DNA of 58,585 nt, taken from the NCBI GenBank assembly GCA_910586215.1, contig CAJUGH010000027.1, positions 1 to 58,585 of the forward strand. Direction: 5' to 3'. A model generated the notes under the pieces. That model did not search any database, had not been told where the DNA came from, and was given only the letters and a program-made list of their open reading frames with translations. This DNA is from an uncultured Acetatifactor sp. GTDB taxonomy: Bacteria; Bacillota; Clostridia; Lachnospirales; Lachnospiraceae. How positions within the stretch are numbered: position 1 is the stretch's first letter; each line of letters opens with the position of its first letter. Both the position numbers and the translations under genes were made by a program. Shown in pieces: positions 17,407-26,376 of this stretch.

Positions 17407-18165
17407 TCAGACAAATTGTCTCAGATACCCTATACTCTTCTTCATATTCTCCATAGGTGTACCATACTTGTGGTCATCCTGTTCCACCACCAGGTATCTG
17501 GTCCCACTCTTTACCGCCTGGGCCACCACATCACCCACGCCCAGTTCCCCGTCTCCCAGAGCCACCAGCACTATCCCGTCTTCCCGGATGAAATCCTTCA
17601 CATGCACCACAGGACAGCGCCCGCTGTATTTATCCAGATATTCCACAGGATCTGCACCGCCTACCTTCACCCAGCACAGGTCCAGCTGTGTGGCAAGGTT
17701 TGCCGTCTCCCTGGCCCCATAGAAGGCATCCAGCTGGTACGCACCATCCTGGGTTCTGGCAAATTCAAAATCATGGTTGTGATAGAGAAGCTGTATTCCA
17801 GCTTCCCTGCATTTCTCCGCAATCTTTTCCAGATAAGACAGGGTCTCCTGGTACTTATCCCCACCATACCATCTCTCTGCCCCCAGATGAGGAACTGCCA
17901 CATAGGAACACCCGATCTTCCGATACGTCTCCACCGTTCCCTCCAGGTCCCTGGCAAACTCATCATAAGCCACATGGGCGCTCACTGCCTGCAACCCCCA
18001 CCTATCCAGGGCGGACCGGATCTCTTTTGGATCCTTCCCATACAGGCCTGCCAGTTCTACCCCGTCATACCCCATCTGGGCCAGGGCTTTCATGGTGCCG
18101 TCAAAATCTGCTGCGGCTTCCTCCCGCACAGAATACACCTGTGCCGCAATCGGTAATTTTTCCAT
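17407..18165 (-). CDS. Sugar phosphate isomerase/epimerase-like TIM barrel
   Basis: 252 aa, xylose-isomerase-like / AP endonuclease 2 superfamily. The metal site can be traced: Glu in LLYHNHDFEF, Asp in TQLDLCWV, His in VVHVKDF and Glu in LVVEQDD. Family members isomerise keto-sugars, dehydrate inosose, or eliminate aglycones from 3-oxo-glycosides. The start has GGAGGAGGAC just before ATG. It is flanked on both sides by dehydrogenase genes, so it probably acts on an oxidised sugar made by one of them. Confidence 0.92.
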   Translation of the reverse strand: MEKLPIAAQVYSVREEAAADFDGTMKALAQMGYDGVELAGLYGKDPKEIRSALDRWGLQAVSAHVAYDEFARDLEGTVETYRKIGCSYVAVPHLGAERWYGGDKYQETLSYLEKIAEKCREAGIQLLYHNHDFEFARTQDGAYQLDAFYGARETANLATQLDLCWVKVGGADPVEYLDKYSGRCPVVHVKDFIREDGIVLVALGDGELGVGDVVAQAVKSGTRYLVVEQDDHKYGTPMENMKKSIGYLRQFV

Positions 18166-18261
18166 GTCCTCCTCCTTCCGCCTGCTATTCCTTATCCTCT
18201 GCCCGCATGCTCTCCCGGAGACATGCCAGGCAGATAAGAATATGCCTCCCGATGTTCCCCG

Positions 18262-19311
18262 TCAGTCTTCAAACCGAATGACTTCTTTTTTTATGGCAGA
18301 CTGGAACACTGCCTCCATGAGCCGCATGACCCGCATGACTTCCGTAAGTTTGATCCGGCTCTCCTCCCGGCCTTCCAGCACGGCCATCACATTCTGGTAG
18401 AACTCCCGGATATCACTCTTCACCTCCGGCTCCACTTCCGTGTGGATGCTGTCCTCCCTCCTGGGTGCCATTGTCTTGGTCAGGCCTGCCGCCGTGCGCA
18501 CCGGCACCACATCCTTCTCATCTGTTCCCAGCGCCCGCACGATCTGGATGTCCTGTCCCCAGTCTGCAATCCGGGCCGTGCCGTTCGTTCCCAGCACATA
18601 CCATCTGGGCAGGCTTATAAAATTGCTGGTTCCCACTTCCACCAGCATATGCACACCGTTTGCAAAGCCCAGGTCAGCCGTAAACCCGTCATCCACCAGC
18701 TGGTTGGTCACATTAGTCAAGGTAGCATACACGGTCTCCAGCTTCACCTCGGGAAACAGAAGCAGCGCCTGGTCAAACAGATGGACACCCCAGTCCAGCA
18801 CCATGCCGCCCCCGTGTTCCTTCTCCTGCCGCCAGTCCCCGGGAATGCCCCGGGAGCCGTGAACCCTGGACTCCAGCCGGAAGATCTCACCCAGTTTTCC
18901 TTCCTCCATGACCTTTTTCACTGTGAGGAAATCCTCATCCCAGCGGCGGTTCTGATGCACGGTCAGAAAACGGCCTGTCCGCCCTGCAGCCTCCCTCATC
19001 TCCTCCAGATCCCGGGAAGACAGGGTGACCGGCTTCTCCGACACCACATTTTTCCCCGCTTCCATAGCCTTTATGGCTATGCTCTTGTGGACATCATTGG
19101 GAGTGGCAATGAGCACCAGATCTACTGCTTCGTCTGCCAGCAGATCCTCTAAGCCTTGATATACATGGATCTGCCGGGAAGCGGCATACGCCCGCCTCTC
19201 CTCCTTGATATCCCAGATGCCTGCCACAGACAGGTCTTCCATCCCCTCAATTAAGTCATAGTGCCAGCCCGCCATTCCGCCGAACCCCACCATCGCCAAT
19301 ACATGTTTCAT
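18262..19311 (-). CDS. Gfo/Idh/MocA-family oxidoreductase
   Basis: 349 aa from ATG at 19311, chosen for the GGGAGG six bases before it; an upstream in-frame ATG at 19353 lacks a site. The Rossmann motif is VGFGGMAGWH, the EKP motif is NVVSEKPVTL, and the DWGVHLFDQ helix belongs to the C-terminal domain. It differs clearly in sequence from the neighbour at 16304, so the two probably perform different steps rather than being a recent duplication. It is the second gene of the cluster after the TIM barrel at 19513. Confidence 0.92.
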   Translation of the reverse strand: MKHVLAMVGFGGMAGWHYDLIEGMEDLSVAGIWDIKEERRAYAASRQIHVYQGLEDLLADEAVDLVLIATPNDVHKSIAIKAMEAGKNVVSEKPVTLSSRDLEEMREAAGRTGRFLTVHQNRRWDEDFLTVKKVMEEGKLGEIFRLESRVHGSRGIPGDWRQEKEHGGGMVLDWGVHLFDQALLLFPEVKLETVYATLTNVTNQLVDDGFTADLGFANGVHMLVEVGTSNFISLPRWYVLGTNGTARIADWGQDIQIVRALGTDEKDVVPVRTAAGLTKTMAPRREDSIHTEVEPEVKSDIREFYQNVMAVLEGREESRIKLTEVMRVMRLMEAVFQSAIKKEVIRFED

Positions 19312-19333
19312 TCCTATACCTCCCAGCCCGCTT

Positions 19334-19478
19334 AAAGAGGGATGTTTACACACCCTCTTGCGAGCATAAATTCAATATTATACAATTCGTGAGAAGAATA
19401 CCTGCTCTTGGCATTCTTCAGTGTGTAACTTGAAAATTCTTTGCGGGCGTACTAAAGAGGTGGGCTATGCCCCCTCTT
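19334..19478 (-). other. Intergenic region with two look-alike hairpins
   Basis: The gap between the two cluster genes holds AAGAGGG...CCCTCTT (19334-19358) and AAGAGGTGGGC...CCCCCTCTT (19453-19478). On the transcript both end in CCTCTTTA with only a short U run, so they may be weak attenuators or RNA-stabilising stems. The first lies just before the ribosome site of the Gfo/Idh gene. Confidence 0.5.
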
Positions 19479-19512
19479 GGACGCTTAGAACTTCTACTCA
19501 CACTTCGCTCCA

Positions 19513-20484
19513 TTAGGCCCAATACATATTCCCCCGCTCCTCGAAGATCAGCACATTCTTCAGACACTGGATGGCCTTCAGCAGTCCTTCCCTGCCAGAC
19601 ATCAGGCTGTCCTCATGCTCTATGCTGATGGCATAATCATATCCTGCAAGGCGAAGCTCCGACACAATGGCCTTCCAGTAGTCTTCCCCATGCCCATATC
19701 CCACAGAGCGGAAGATCCAGGAACGTTCCAGTTCATTGCCATAGTGGGTGGTGTCAAGCACACCGTTCCTGGCGGTATTCACCGGATCTATTCTGGTATC
19801 CTTGGCATGGAAATGAAACAGGGCACCTGCCTTTCCAAGTTCCCTTATGGACACACAGGGATCCATGCCCTGCCAGATCAAGTGGCTGGGATCAAAGTTG
19901 GCACCGATCTGGGGTCCCACTGCCTCCCGCAGTTTTAAAAGGCTCTTCGTGTTGTACACACAGAAACCCGGATGCAGTTCCAAGGCAATCTTATGGACGC
20001 CGTGAGCTTCGGCAAAAGCCACCTTTTCCTTCCAGTAGGGGATCAGCACCTCATTCCACTGGTACTCCAGGATTCCCGAGAAATCATCCGGCCATGGACA
20101 AGTGACCCAGTTGGGCGTCCTGTCCTCCGGACTGCCGCCTGGGCAGCCGGAAAAGGTATTCACCACCGGTACCCCCAGCTTCTCTGCCAGCAGTATGGCA
20201 TTTGTCAGATCCTCATCAAAGCTTTTTGCAATTGCCCTGTCAGGATGTACCATGTTCCCATGGCTGCTCAAGGCACTGATCTCCAAGCCATGCCTGTGGA
20301 TGGTATCCAGGAACTCCTTCCTCTTCCCTTCATCTGCCAGAAGGGCTGCTGCGTCACAATGTGCCTTCCCTGGAAACCCGCCGCAGCCAATCTCCACCAT
20401 CTGGACACCATTGTCTGCCAGGAAATGGCAGGCCTCATCCAGGGGCAGATCCCCCAGTACCACTGTAAATGTTCCTAACTTCAT
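19513..20484 (-). CDS. Sugar phosphate isomerase/epimerase-like TIM barrel
   Basis: 323 aa, xylose-isomerase-like barrel. The metal ligands are visible: Glu in IALELHPGF, Asp-x-x-His in ANFDPSHLIWQG, His in FHFHAKD and Glu in AISIEHED. The DPSHL and HAKD motifs resemble the subfamily found with Gfo/Idh dehydrogenases in inositol-like and 3-keto-sugar loci. Ribosome site AAAGGAGGAAAT. It is the first gene of the cluster; the strong terminator at 20602-20639 separates it from the AraC gene, so it needs its own promoter, which I could not place securely. Confidence 0.92.
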   Translation of the reverse strand: MKLGTFTVVLGDLPLDEACHFLADNGVQMVEIGCGGFPGKAHCDAAALLADEGKRKEFLDTIHRHGLEISALSSHGNMVHPDRAIAKSFDEDLTNAILLAEKLGVPVVNTFSGCPGGSPEDRTPNWVTCPWPDDFSGILEYQWNEVLIPYWKEKVAFAEAHGVHKIALELHPGFCVYNTKSLLKLREAVGPQIGANFDPSHLIWQGMDPCVSIRELGKAGALFHFHAKDTRIDPVNTARNGVLDTTHYGNELERSWIFRSVGYGHGEDYWKAIVSELRLAGYDYAISIEHEDSLMSGREGLLKAIQCLKNVLIFEERGNMYWA

Positions 20485-20601
20485 GATATTTCCTCCTTTT
20501 TTGTTTCCTTTATTGTTTGTTTTTAAGATCTATTTGACAGAATCCTCCAAATCGTCATACAATTCCACGCACCTCTCCTAGCTGACTGTTAATTTCATTA
20601 T

Positions 20602-20639
20602 AAAAAAACAGCAAAAGAAAGATAGAATTCTTCTGCTGT
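20602..20639 (-). terminator. Strong terminator after the AraC regulator
   Basis: Minus strand ACAGCAGAAGAA...TTCTTTTGCTGT followed by seven T. It blocks read-through from the regulator into the sugar cluster. Confidence 0.85.
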
Positions 20640-20643
20640 AAAC

Positions 20644-21483
20644 TCATACAATCCTGCTATTTTCCCGCACCTCCAGGGGCGTACACCCAAAGGTACGCCG
20701 AAACAGCCGCCCGAAATGGTTATAGTCCGAAAACCCCACCGCATCCGCTACCTGGGTAGCTGTGTAATTTCCCTTTTTCAACAGGTTCATAGCCTTGTCC
20801 AGCCGGACCTCGTTGATATACTGCAGGGGGGCTTTTCCTGTACTTTCTTTGAAAAGGTGGTTGAACCTTCCCTCGCTGACATGGATCAGATCTGCCAGTT
20901 CCCGGTTGCTGACAGGTTCCGAGTAATGGCTTTCAATATACTGGTAGACAATATTGAGCCGCTCCAGCTTCTTCCGGCGCCGCAGGCTGTCCTCCCGGTC
21001 CAGCATCTCCAGTGCATAACGTCGCACCAGGTAGGCCACCAATTGGAGCAGGTAGCCCTTGCACACCAGCCTGCTGCCGATCTCCTGCCGGGCCAGTTCC
21101 CCGGAGATACCATCCATGATCCGGATGACCTCCGGATCATTGTGGACCAGGGGCCGGAAGATGATATTCTTGTCTGCCAGTTCCCTGGAGAAATCTGCCA
21201 TGTCGAAGATGGCCACCAGTGTCTCCACAGGGGTTCCATCGCAGAAGCCTTCGTGAAGGATATTGCTGTTGGCAATGACCAGGTCGCCCTTTCTGGCTTC
21301 CACCTCTTCCTGCTCCAGCCTAATCATGGTCTGCCCGCTGACCACATAGTGCAGTTCAATGTGTTCATGCCAGTGCAGGGCAAAACAGGAACCCTTTATG
21401 TGGAACCTGCTCCGGAATAACTGGATGGGAAATTCCTCATCCCTAAGTATCTTTTTTTCATACAGTTCCAGTGCCTGTGCCAT
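20644..21483 (-). CDS. AraC-family transcriptional regulator with cupin sensor
   Basis: 279 aa from ATG at 21483, preceded by GCGGAGGAAGGAT; an ATG 48 bp upstream is in frame but lacks a site. The N-terminal cupin has HWHEHIELHYVVSG and a second His near NILHEG. The C-terminal double helix-turn-helix is complete (SNRELADLIHVSEGRFNHLF and the AraC signature ATQVADAVGFSDYNHFGRLF). It is adjacent to the sugar cluster on the same strand and is its likely activator, sensing a sugar. It has its own terminator. Confidence 0.93.
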   Translation of the reverse strand: MAQALELYEKKILRDEEFPIQLFRSRFHIKGSCFALHWHEHIELHYVVSGQTMIRLEQEEVEARKGDLVIANSNILHEGFCDGTPVETLVAIFDMADFSRELADKNIIFRPLVHNDPEVIRIMDGISGELARQEIGSRLVCKGYLLQLVAYLVRRYALEMLDREDSLRRRKKLERLNIVYQYIESHYSEPVSNRELADLIHVSEGRFNHLFKESTGKAPLQYINEVRLDKAMNLLKKGNYTATQVADAVGFSDYNHFGRLFRRTFGCTPLEVRENSRIV

Positions 21484-21535
21484 ATCCTTCCTCCGCTTTT
21501 GTATCTGCACCGTATTAACATGCATCGTCAAAGCA

Positions 21536-21565
21536 GCGGGCAGATAGGACTTCCTATCTCCCCGC
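21536..21565 (-). terminator. Hairpin after the hybrid kinase
   Basis: GCGGGCAGATAGGA and TCCTATCTCCCCGC arms with a 2-base loop. A very stable stem, though the minus-strand tail (TGCTTTG) is not a clear U run. It lies between the hybrid kinase stop and the AraC start. Confidence 0.55.
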
Positions 21566-21609
21566 CTTCCTGGAATCTACCACATAACATGTGTAACCAT
21601 CTTCCTCCC

Positions 21610-24600
21610 CTATTGCAGGATCTCCTCCAATGTGTCAAAGAGATGTTGCACATTAATAGGCTTTGCAATATGCCCGTTCATTCCACTAGATAAGGCTTCC
21701 TGCTTATCCTCCTCGAATGCATTGGCCGTCATGGCAATGATGGGAATGGACGCCAGTCCTGCATCCTTCAGTTCCCGGATCTTCTTCGTGGCCTCATAGC
21801 CGTTCATCACGGGCATCTGCACATCCATCAGCACAAGCTGGTAATGCCCCGGCCCGGCCTCTTCCAGCATCTGCACCGCAAGCTGGCCGTTGGCTGCCAC
21901 CTCCGTGGTAAAGCCCGCCTCCTCCAGGATTGCAACCGCAATCTCCTGGTTCAGTTCATTGTCTTCTGCCAGCAGGATATGACCACCACGGAATTTCCCG
22001 GCCCGGTTCTCGTACCTCTTCTCCTCCTCTTCCCTAAAGCCCAGGATTCCGTTCAGACATTTTCTCAGTTCTGAGAAAAACAGCGGCTTGCTGCAGAAAG
22101 CCGTAACCCCTGCTTCCTTTGCCTCCTCCTCGATATCCGCCCAGTCATAGGCAGTCAGCACAATCACCGGTGCCTTTCCCCCTGTCTCCTTGCGGATCCG
22201 CCGGGTAACTTCCACACCGTTCATATCCGGCAGCAGCCAGTCAATCACATACACGCTATAATCGTCCCCCCGCATGGCTGCCTGGCGGTTGCGCAGTACC
22301 GCCTCCTTGCCCGACAGGGTCCACTCTGCCCGCATACCCAGTTGCCCCAGCATGTAGGACACACTGTCACAGGAATTGAAGTCATCATCCACCACCAGGG
22401 CCCTGCAGTTTTTCAGTTCCGGTATCTCTGTGGGCCCCTTGTCCTCCGCATTCAGGCGGAAGGTAAAGGACACCGTGAATTCCGTTCCCACATCCCGCTT
22501 GCTCTTCACGTCTATGGACCCGTTCATCATATCCACAATGTTCTTGGTGATAGACATACCCAGACCGGTTCCCGGAATACCGCTCAAGGTAGTGGTAGTC
22601 TCCCGCTCAAATGGTTCAAAGATATGGGCGACAAACTCTTCACTCATGCCGATTCCCGTATCCTTGATATAAAACTCATAGTTTGCATACCCTTCCGGTG
22701 CCCCTGGCTTCTCTGTGACCTGCACACTGACACTGCCCCCTGCCCTGGTATATTTCACGGAATTGCTCAAAAGATTTAACAGCACCTGGTTCAGACGCAG
22801 TTTATCACAGAAAATCTCCTCATCCACCACATCCACGGCATCCATGTTCAGTTCCAACTGCTTGGCATGGACATCTGCCTGCAGGATATTGCGCAGTCCG
22901 TGCAGGATCTCCGGCAGGCTGCAGGGCTTCTCCTCCAGCCGGATCTTCCCACTCTCTATCCGGCTCATATCCAGCACATCGTTGATCAGGCTCAGCAGGT
23001 GGTTGCCAGAGGAAGCAATCTTCTTCAGATATCCTTCCACCTGTTCCTTATTGTCAATATGGTTAAGGGCCAGGGAGGTGAATCCCACAATGGCATTCAT
23101 GGGCGTCCGGATATCGTGGGACATGTTGGAGAGGAACATACTCTTGGCCTTGCTGGCCTTGTTCGCCTGGGACAGGGCATCCTCCAGCAGGCTCTTCTTC
23201 TCCATCTCGCTGCGGATCTCCTCATCCACACTGCGAAAACCAAGGACAACATTGTAACTGCCATCCCAGCTTCCCACACGGACTACCTTCATCTGAAAGT
23301 ACTTTATCTCATTGTTGTCTATAATCCGGAAATTGGTATATACCAGTTTCTTTGCTGCCAGTTCCTCCTTCAGATACTCCAGGGATACCGCACGGCCAAG
23401 CATCTCCCTGTCCTCCTCGTACACGGAACGCTGTATGTACCGTTTCATGCTTTCTTCCAGGGAAATGTCCCCACTGAAAACAGGATCAAAAGGATTCCCC
23501 TTATGATCCTCATTCCGAAGCGCCTTCCCCAGGCCTGTATCCAGGTCGAAGGAACACACCAGGTTGTAATCAATGCTCAAGGCCTGGATCAGTTCCCTCT
23601 GGTGTCTCTCATTCTCTTTCTCCTGCTGCTTCTGCTGGGTACAGTCCAGAAGGAACCTCTGGCAGATCAGCCTGCCATTCTCCATGAGGAGTTTGATATT
23701 CCCCATCACGTGCAGCAGTTTGCCGTCCTTATGCCGCACCCTGTATTCCACGCTGACGCTGTCTCCCTCCCTCTTCAGTTCCTGGATGCTGGCCCGCAGC
23801 CTGTCCTGATCCTCGGGCACCACACTTGCTGCCACCATCCGGAACCCATCTGCCTCCAGTTCCTCCAGGGACTCATACCCCAGGATGCTCAGCGCTGCCC
23901 TGTTGATGCTTAAGACCTGCTCCCCGCCCAATGTATGGCGGATCACCCCGCAGTCTATAGTGGTAAATATGGTCTCCAGGCTACGGTTTTTCTGGATGAT
24001 CTCCTGCTCATAAGCACGCTCCTGGGTCACGTCAATAGCTACCCCCACTGTCCCCATGACACTTCCGTCCAGGTCATAAAGCGGTGATTTGTACGTGGTA
24101 AGGGTACGCATGCCGTCCCCTGTCTTGATGACCTCCTCGGACACAAAGGTCTTCCGTTTGCTCATGACCTCATTCTCGGATTCTATACAGGCAGGGTCAT
24201 CCTGTTCCACATCCCAGATATAGGCATGTCCCCGCCCTTCCACCTGCTGCTTTGTCTTGTTCACCGTCCGGCAGAAGCTGTCATTTACCTTCTCATGGAT
24301 CCCGTTCTTATCCTTATACCAGATCAGATTCGGAATATTATTGATAGTAGCATCGAAGAAATGCCTGGTTTCCCAGAAATCCTTCTCCTGCTTACAGATC
24401 TCCTGCCACCGCTTCAGCCTGAACCTGGTCTCCCTGTCTGACATCTCCCCAGTCCAGATATCCCGGATGCCAGGCAGATCCTCCACAAATGCGGGAACCT
24501 CTCCCCCGTCTGCAAGCAGGATGATCTCTGCCTCCCCTGCGGCCCGCAGCACCTGTGCTGCCCTCTTCATTCCAGACGCACCCAGTCCCTTACAGTTTGC

Positions 24601-24756
24601 CAGAATCACATCTGCCTGTCCTGCCAGCCCCTCTTCAAACTGTTCACTCTCCACAAATGTATGGGTGAAATGCTCCATGGGATGCATTTCCTTAACCAGT
24701 CCAAACACTCTGTCATTGTGTCCTGCCAGATAGAAATGGATATGACACTGATACAT
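21610..24756 (-). CDS. Hybrid sensor histidine kinase with PAS domains and two receivers
   Basis: 1048 aa. Residues 1-120 are an unrecognised, possibly degenerate receiver-like module. PAS domains are at about 128-250 and 255-375, with a further PAS-like stretch to 510. The dimerisation helix has the phospho-acceptor H547 in SNMSHDIRTPMNAI, followed by an ATPase domain with N, G1 (KDTGIGM) and G2 (GTGLGM) boxes. The first receiver has Asp839 (VIDWLLPDMNG) and the second Asp978 (LMDVQMPVMNG). No membrane span, so it senses a cytoplasmic signal. No Hpt protein or output regulator is adjacent. Ribosome site GGGGGAAAC. Single gene. Confidence 0.94.
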   Translation of the reverse strand: MYQCHIHFYLAGHNDRVFGLVKEMHPMEHFTHTFVESEQFEEGLAGQADVILANCKGLGASGMKRAAQVLRAAGEAEIILLADGGEVPAFVEDLPGIRDIWTGEMSDRETRFRLKRWQEICKQEKDFWETRHFFDATINNIPNLIWYKDKNGIHEKVNDSFCRTVNKTKQQVEGRGHAYIWDVEQDDPACIESENEVMSKRKTFVSEEVIKTGDGMRTLTTYKSPLYDLDGSVMGTVGVAIDVTQERAYEQEIIQKNRSLETIFTTIDCGVIRHTLGGEQVLSINRAALSILGYESLEELEADGFRMVAASVVPEDQDRLRASIQELKREGDSVSVEYRVRHKDGKLLHVMGNIKLLMENGRLICQRFLLDCTQQKQQEKENERHQRELIQALSIDYNLVCSFDLDTGLGKALRNEDHKGNPFDPVFSGDISLEESMKRYIQRSVYEEDREMLGRAVSLEYLKEELAAKKLVYTNFRIIDNNEIKYFQMKVVRVGSWDGSYNVVLGFRSVDEEIRSEMEKKSLLEDALSQANKASKAKSMFLSNMSHDIRTPMNAIVGFTSLALNHIDNKEQVEGYLKKIASSGNHLLSLINDVLDMSRIESGKIRLEEKPCSLPEILHGLRNILQADVHAKQLELNMDAVDVVDEEIFCDKLRLNQVLLNLLSNSVKYTRAGGSVSVQVTEKPGAPEGYANYEFYIKDTGIGMSEEFVAHIFEPFERETTTTLSGIPGTGLGMSITKNIVDMMNGSIDVKSKRDVGTEFTVSFTFRLNAEDKGPTEIPELKNCRALVVDDDFNSCDSVSYMLGQLGMRAEWTLSGKEAVLRNRQAAMRGDDYSVYVIDWLLPDMNGVEVTRRIRKETGGKAPVIVLTAYDWADIEEEAKEAGVTAFCSKPLFFSELRKCLNGILGFREEEEKRYENRAGKFRGGHILLAEDNELNQEIAVAILEEAGFTTEVAANGQLAVQMLEEAGPGHYQLVLMDVQMPVMNGYEATKKIRELKDAGLASIPIIAMTANAFEEDKQEALSSGMNGHIAKPINVQHLFDTLEEILQ

Positions 24757-24838
24757 ATCTGTTTCCCCCTATGGTAAAATCTGTTGAAACACTCCTTTTG
24801 CTGTACTATTGTTATTCTAACAAGTGCGGGGAGTAATG

Positions 24839-24976
24839 TCAACCGCGGTTAAACTTCCCGATTAACTTATCCAACTGCTGTGCCAGTCCTTCGTTCTGTT
24901 TGGACTGTTCCTGGATTCCCTTTGCTGCAGAAAGGCCCTGCAGTTTCTCTTTCTCATGCAAAATATCATCATCCAC
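24839..24976 (-). CDS. Possible 45-aa protein resembling a chemoreceptor tail
   Basis: GTG start with GGAGG seven bases upstream. The product is charged and helical, with SKQNEGLAQQLDKLIGKFNR at its end. The LxxLIGKF close recalls the C-terminus of methyl-accepting proteins, so it may be a small real protein or the last piece of a lost gene. The reading frame extends only 12 codons further upstream before a stop. The remainder of the 24757-25214 gap shows no other gene. Confidence 0.3.
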   Translation of the reverse strand: MDDDILHEKEKLQGLSAAKGIQEQSKQNEGLAQQLDKLIGKFNRG

Positions 24977-25155
24977 GTTCCATCCTCCGTGGACAATGAT
25001 ATCCTGTGACCGAAGCTATGTAATATCTGTCTGCCTGCTCATTTCCTGCCAGTCCTTCCCCCCTTGCATTCCGGGAAAAATATACCATATCTTTCATTTT
25101 TTTTCAAGCAGATTTGCGCTGTTATCCCTCTCATTTCCTATCTGTGAATTGCCAA

Positions 25156-25184
25156 TTGCAATCCCTGCCCAGTTGTGTCATAAT
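25156..25184 (+). promoter_or_regulatory. Promoter of the small membrane protein gene
   Basis: TTGCAA (25156-25161), a 17-bp spacer and CATAAT (25179-25184), 30 bp before the start codon. Confidence 0.65.
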
Positions 25185-25214
25185 ACAGAAAAACCTTGAA
25201 AAGGAGCATATGCC

Positions 25215-25637
25215 ATGAAAGCTTACAAAATCCAGGCAAACTTTCCCTTGAACATTCCCCTTGTGTTTCTCGCAGTCATCTCCGGTGCATGGCTGATCCT
25301 GAACGTCCTGCCCATTCCTCTGGAAGGACAGCTGGAACCCGTATGGCTCAATCCCCTGCTGGCCGGCATTCTCCTGGTCGTTTCCGTCCTCCTGCTGTAC
25401 AAGGCAAACCGTTCCGGGCTGACCCTGGATGACAACGGACTGGTCTACACGCCGCTTTTCGGTGCCAGAAAGGGCCTGTCCTATGGGGATCTGGCGAAGA
25501 TCTCCACCGGGGGGAAGTCCTACTGCCTGTATACAACGGACGGGAAACGTCTGATCCAGTTTGATGATACTTACACCAAGGATGCCAGCCAGATTGTTGC
25601 CTTTCTGAAAGAGAAGGGTGTCAGGTCGGAGTTCTGA
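25215..25637 (+). CDS. Small membrane protein with PH-like tail
   Basis: 140 aa. Two membrane spans near residues 13-32 and 44-62, then a beta-rich cytoplasmic tail of about 75 residues (GLVYTPLFGARKGLSYGDLA, ISTGGKSYCLYTTDGKRL) that looks like the bacterial PH-like domains following twin membrane spans. Start has AAAGGAG. It is convergent with gatD and overlaps its 3' end by 17 bp. Function unknown. Confidence 0.75.
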   Translation: MKAYKIQANFPLNIPLVFLAVISGAWLILNVLPIPLEGQLEPVWLNPLLAGILLVVSVLLLYKANRSGLTLDDNGLVYTPLFGARKGLSYGDLAKISTGGKSYCLYTTDGKRLIQFDDTYTKDASQIVAFLKEKGVRSEF

Positions 25638-26376
25638 GGATTCCGTGGACCCGTTTGCACAGTTCCCCTGCAGTGGCCTCATAAGCTTCCCAGGCCAGGC
25701 TGTCCCTGGATTCTGTCTGTGGCGGCTGCCATCCTTTCCTCACACAGATGGCAGCCGCCACTGCCTCCAGCATCCCCGGATTCTTCACCAGGAGGGGACC
25801 TGTCAGTTCTGAGGCAAACACATTTCCCTGGTGGAGTCCTTCCGGTGCAAGCCATTCCTCATTGCCCCAGCCAAGTTCCAGGTCATCCAGGAGCGGTGTC
25901 TTAACTCCCAGGATCCGGCTACTTTTGTTCATGAATCCTATCACTGCCTCCGGATACAGGGCCGTATGTCCGTACACATCCCCCATCAGACGTTTCCCCA
26001 CACGCTCCGTGGTAAAGTCTGCCAGGCCTATACCCCGGTAGACCGTGCCATCCCTCTCCCTGATCTCCCTTCCCAGCAGTTCCATGGCCGTCCCGGCGAA
26101 AAACAACACACTGCCGTCCCGGGCTGCCTCCTTCAGCCACCCGGACCCGTCCCTGCCCGCCAGGTAGTTCATGGCAGCCCTGGCACTGTGTTCCGTCCCG
26201 GCCCCCATATAGAAGAAGTCTCCTTTCCTGCCCTCCGGTCTTCCCCCTGGCTCCAGTCTCTCCACTGTCACCTTACAGCCCAGGTCTTCCAGGAACTGCC
26301 GCAGTACCAGCACATTGGCATAGCTGCCATAGAGGTTCATCAGATCCGGAAAGATGTGGATCATGCGTACTTCCAT
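25621..26376 (-). CDS. gatD: GatD-like amidotransferase subunit lacking the catalytic Cys and His
   Basis: 251 aa from ATG at 26376 (site AAGGGGG), overlapping the murT gene by 16 bp as usual for this pair. The fold is class I glutamine amidotransferase-like (MIHIFPDLMNLYG start). In GatD a Cys nucleophile lies in a CGG(Y)Q motif and a His in YLHGP; in S. aureus these are Cys94 and His189. Here the first position is Ala94 (FFAGTAMELLG, codon GCC) and the second is Thr192 (SELTGPLL). The surrounding residues are intact and there is no frameshift, so the loss is real. The subunit probably has no glutaminase activity and serves structurally or lets MurT use free ammonia (inference). Confidence 0.87.
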   Translation of the reverse strand: MEVRMIHIFPDLMNLYGSYANVLVLRQFLEDLGCKVTVERLEPGGRPEGRKGDFFYMGAGTEHSARAAMNYLAGRDGSGWLKEAARDGSVLFFAGTAMELLGREIRERDGTVYRGIGLADFTTERVGKRLMGDVYGHTALYPEAVIGFMNKSSRILGVKTPLLDDLELGWGNEEWLAPEGLHQGNVFASELTGPLLVKNPGMLEAVAAAICVRKGWQPPQTESRDSLAWEAYEATAGELCKRVHGILRTPT

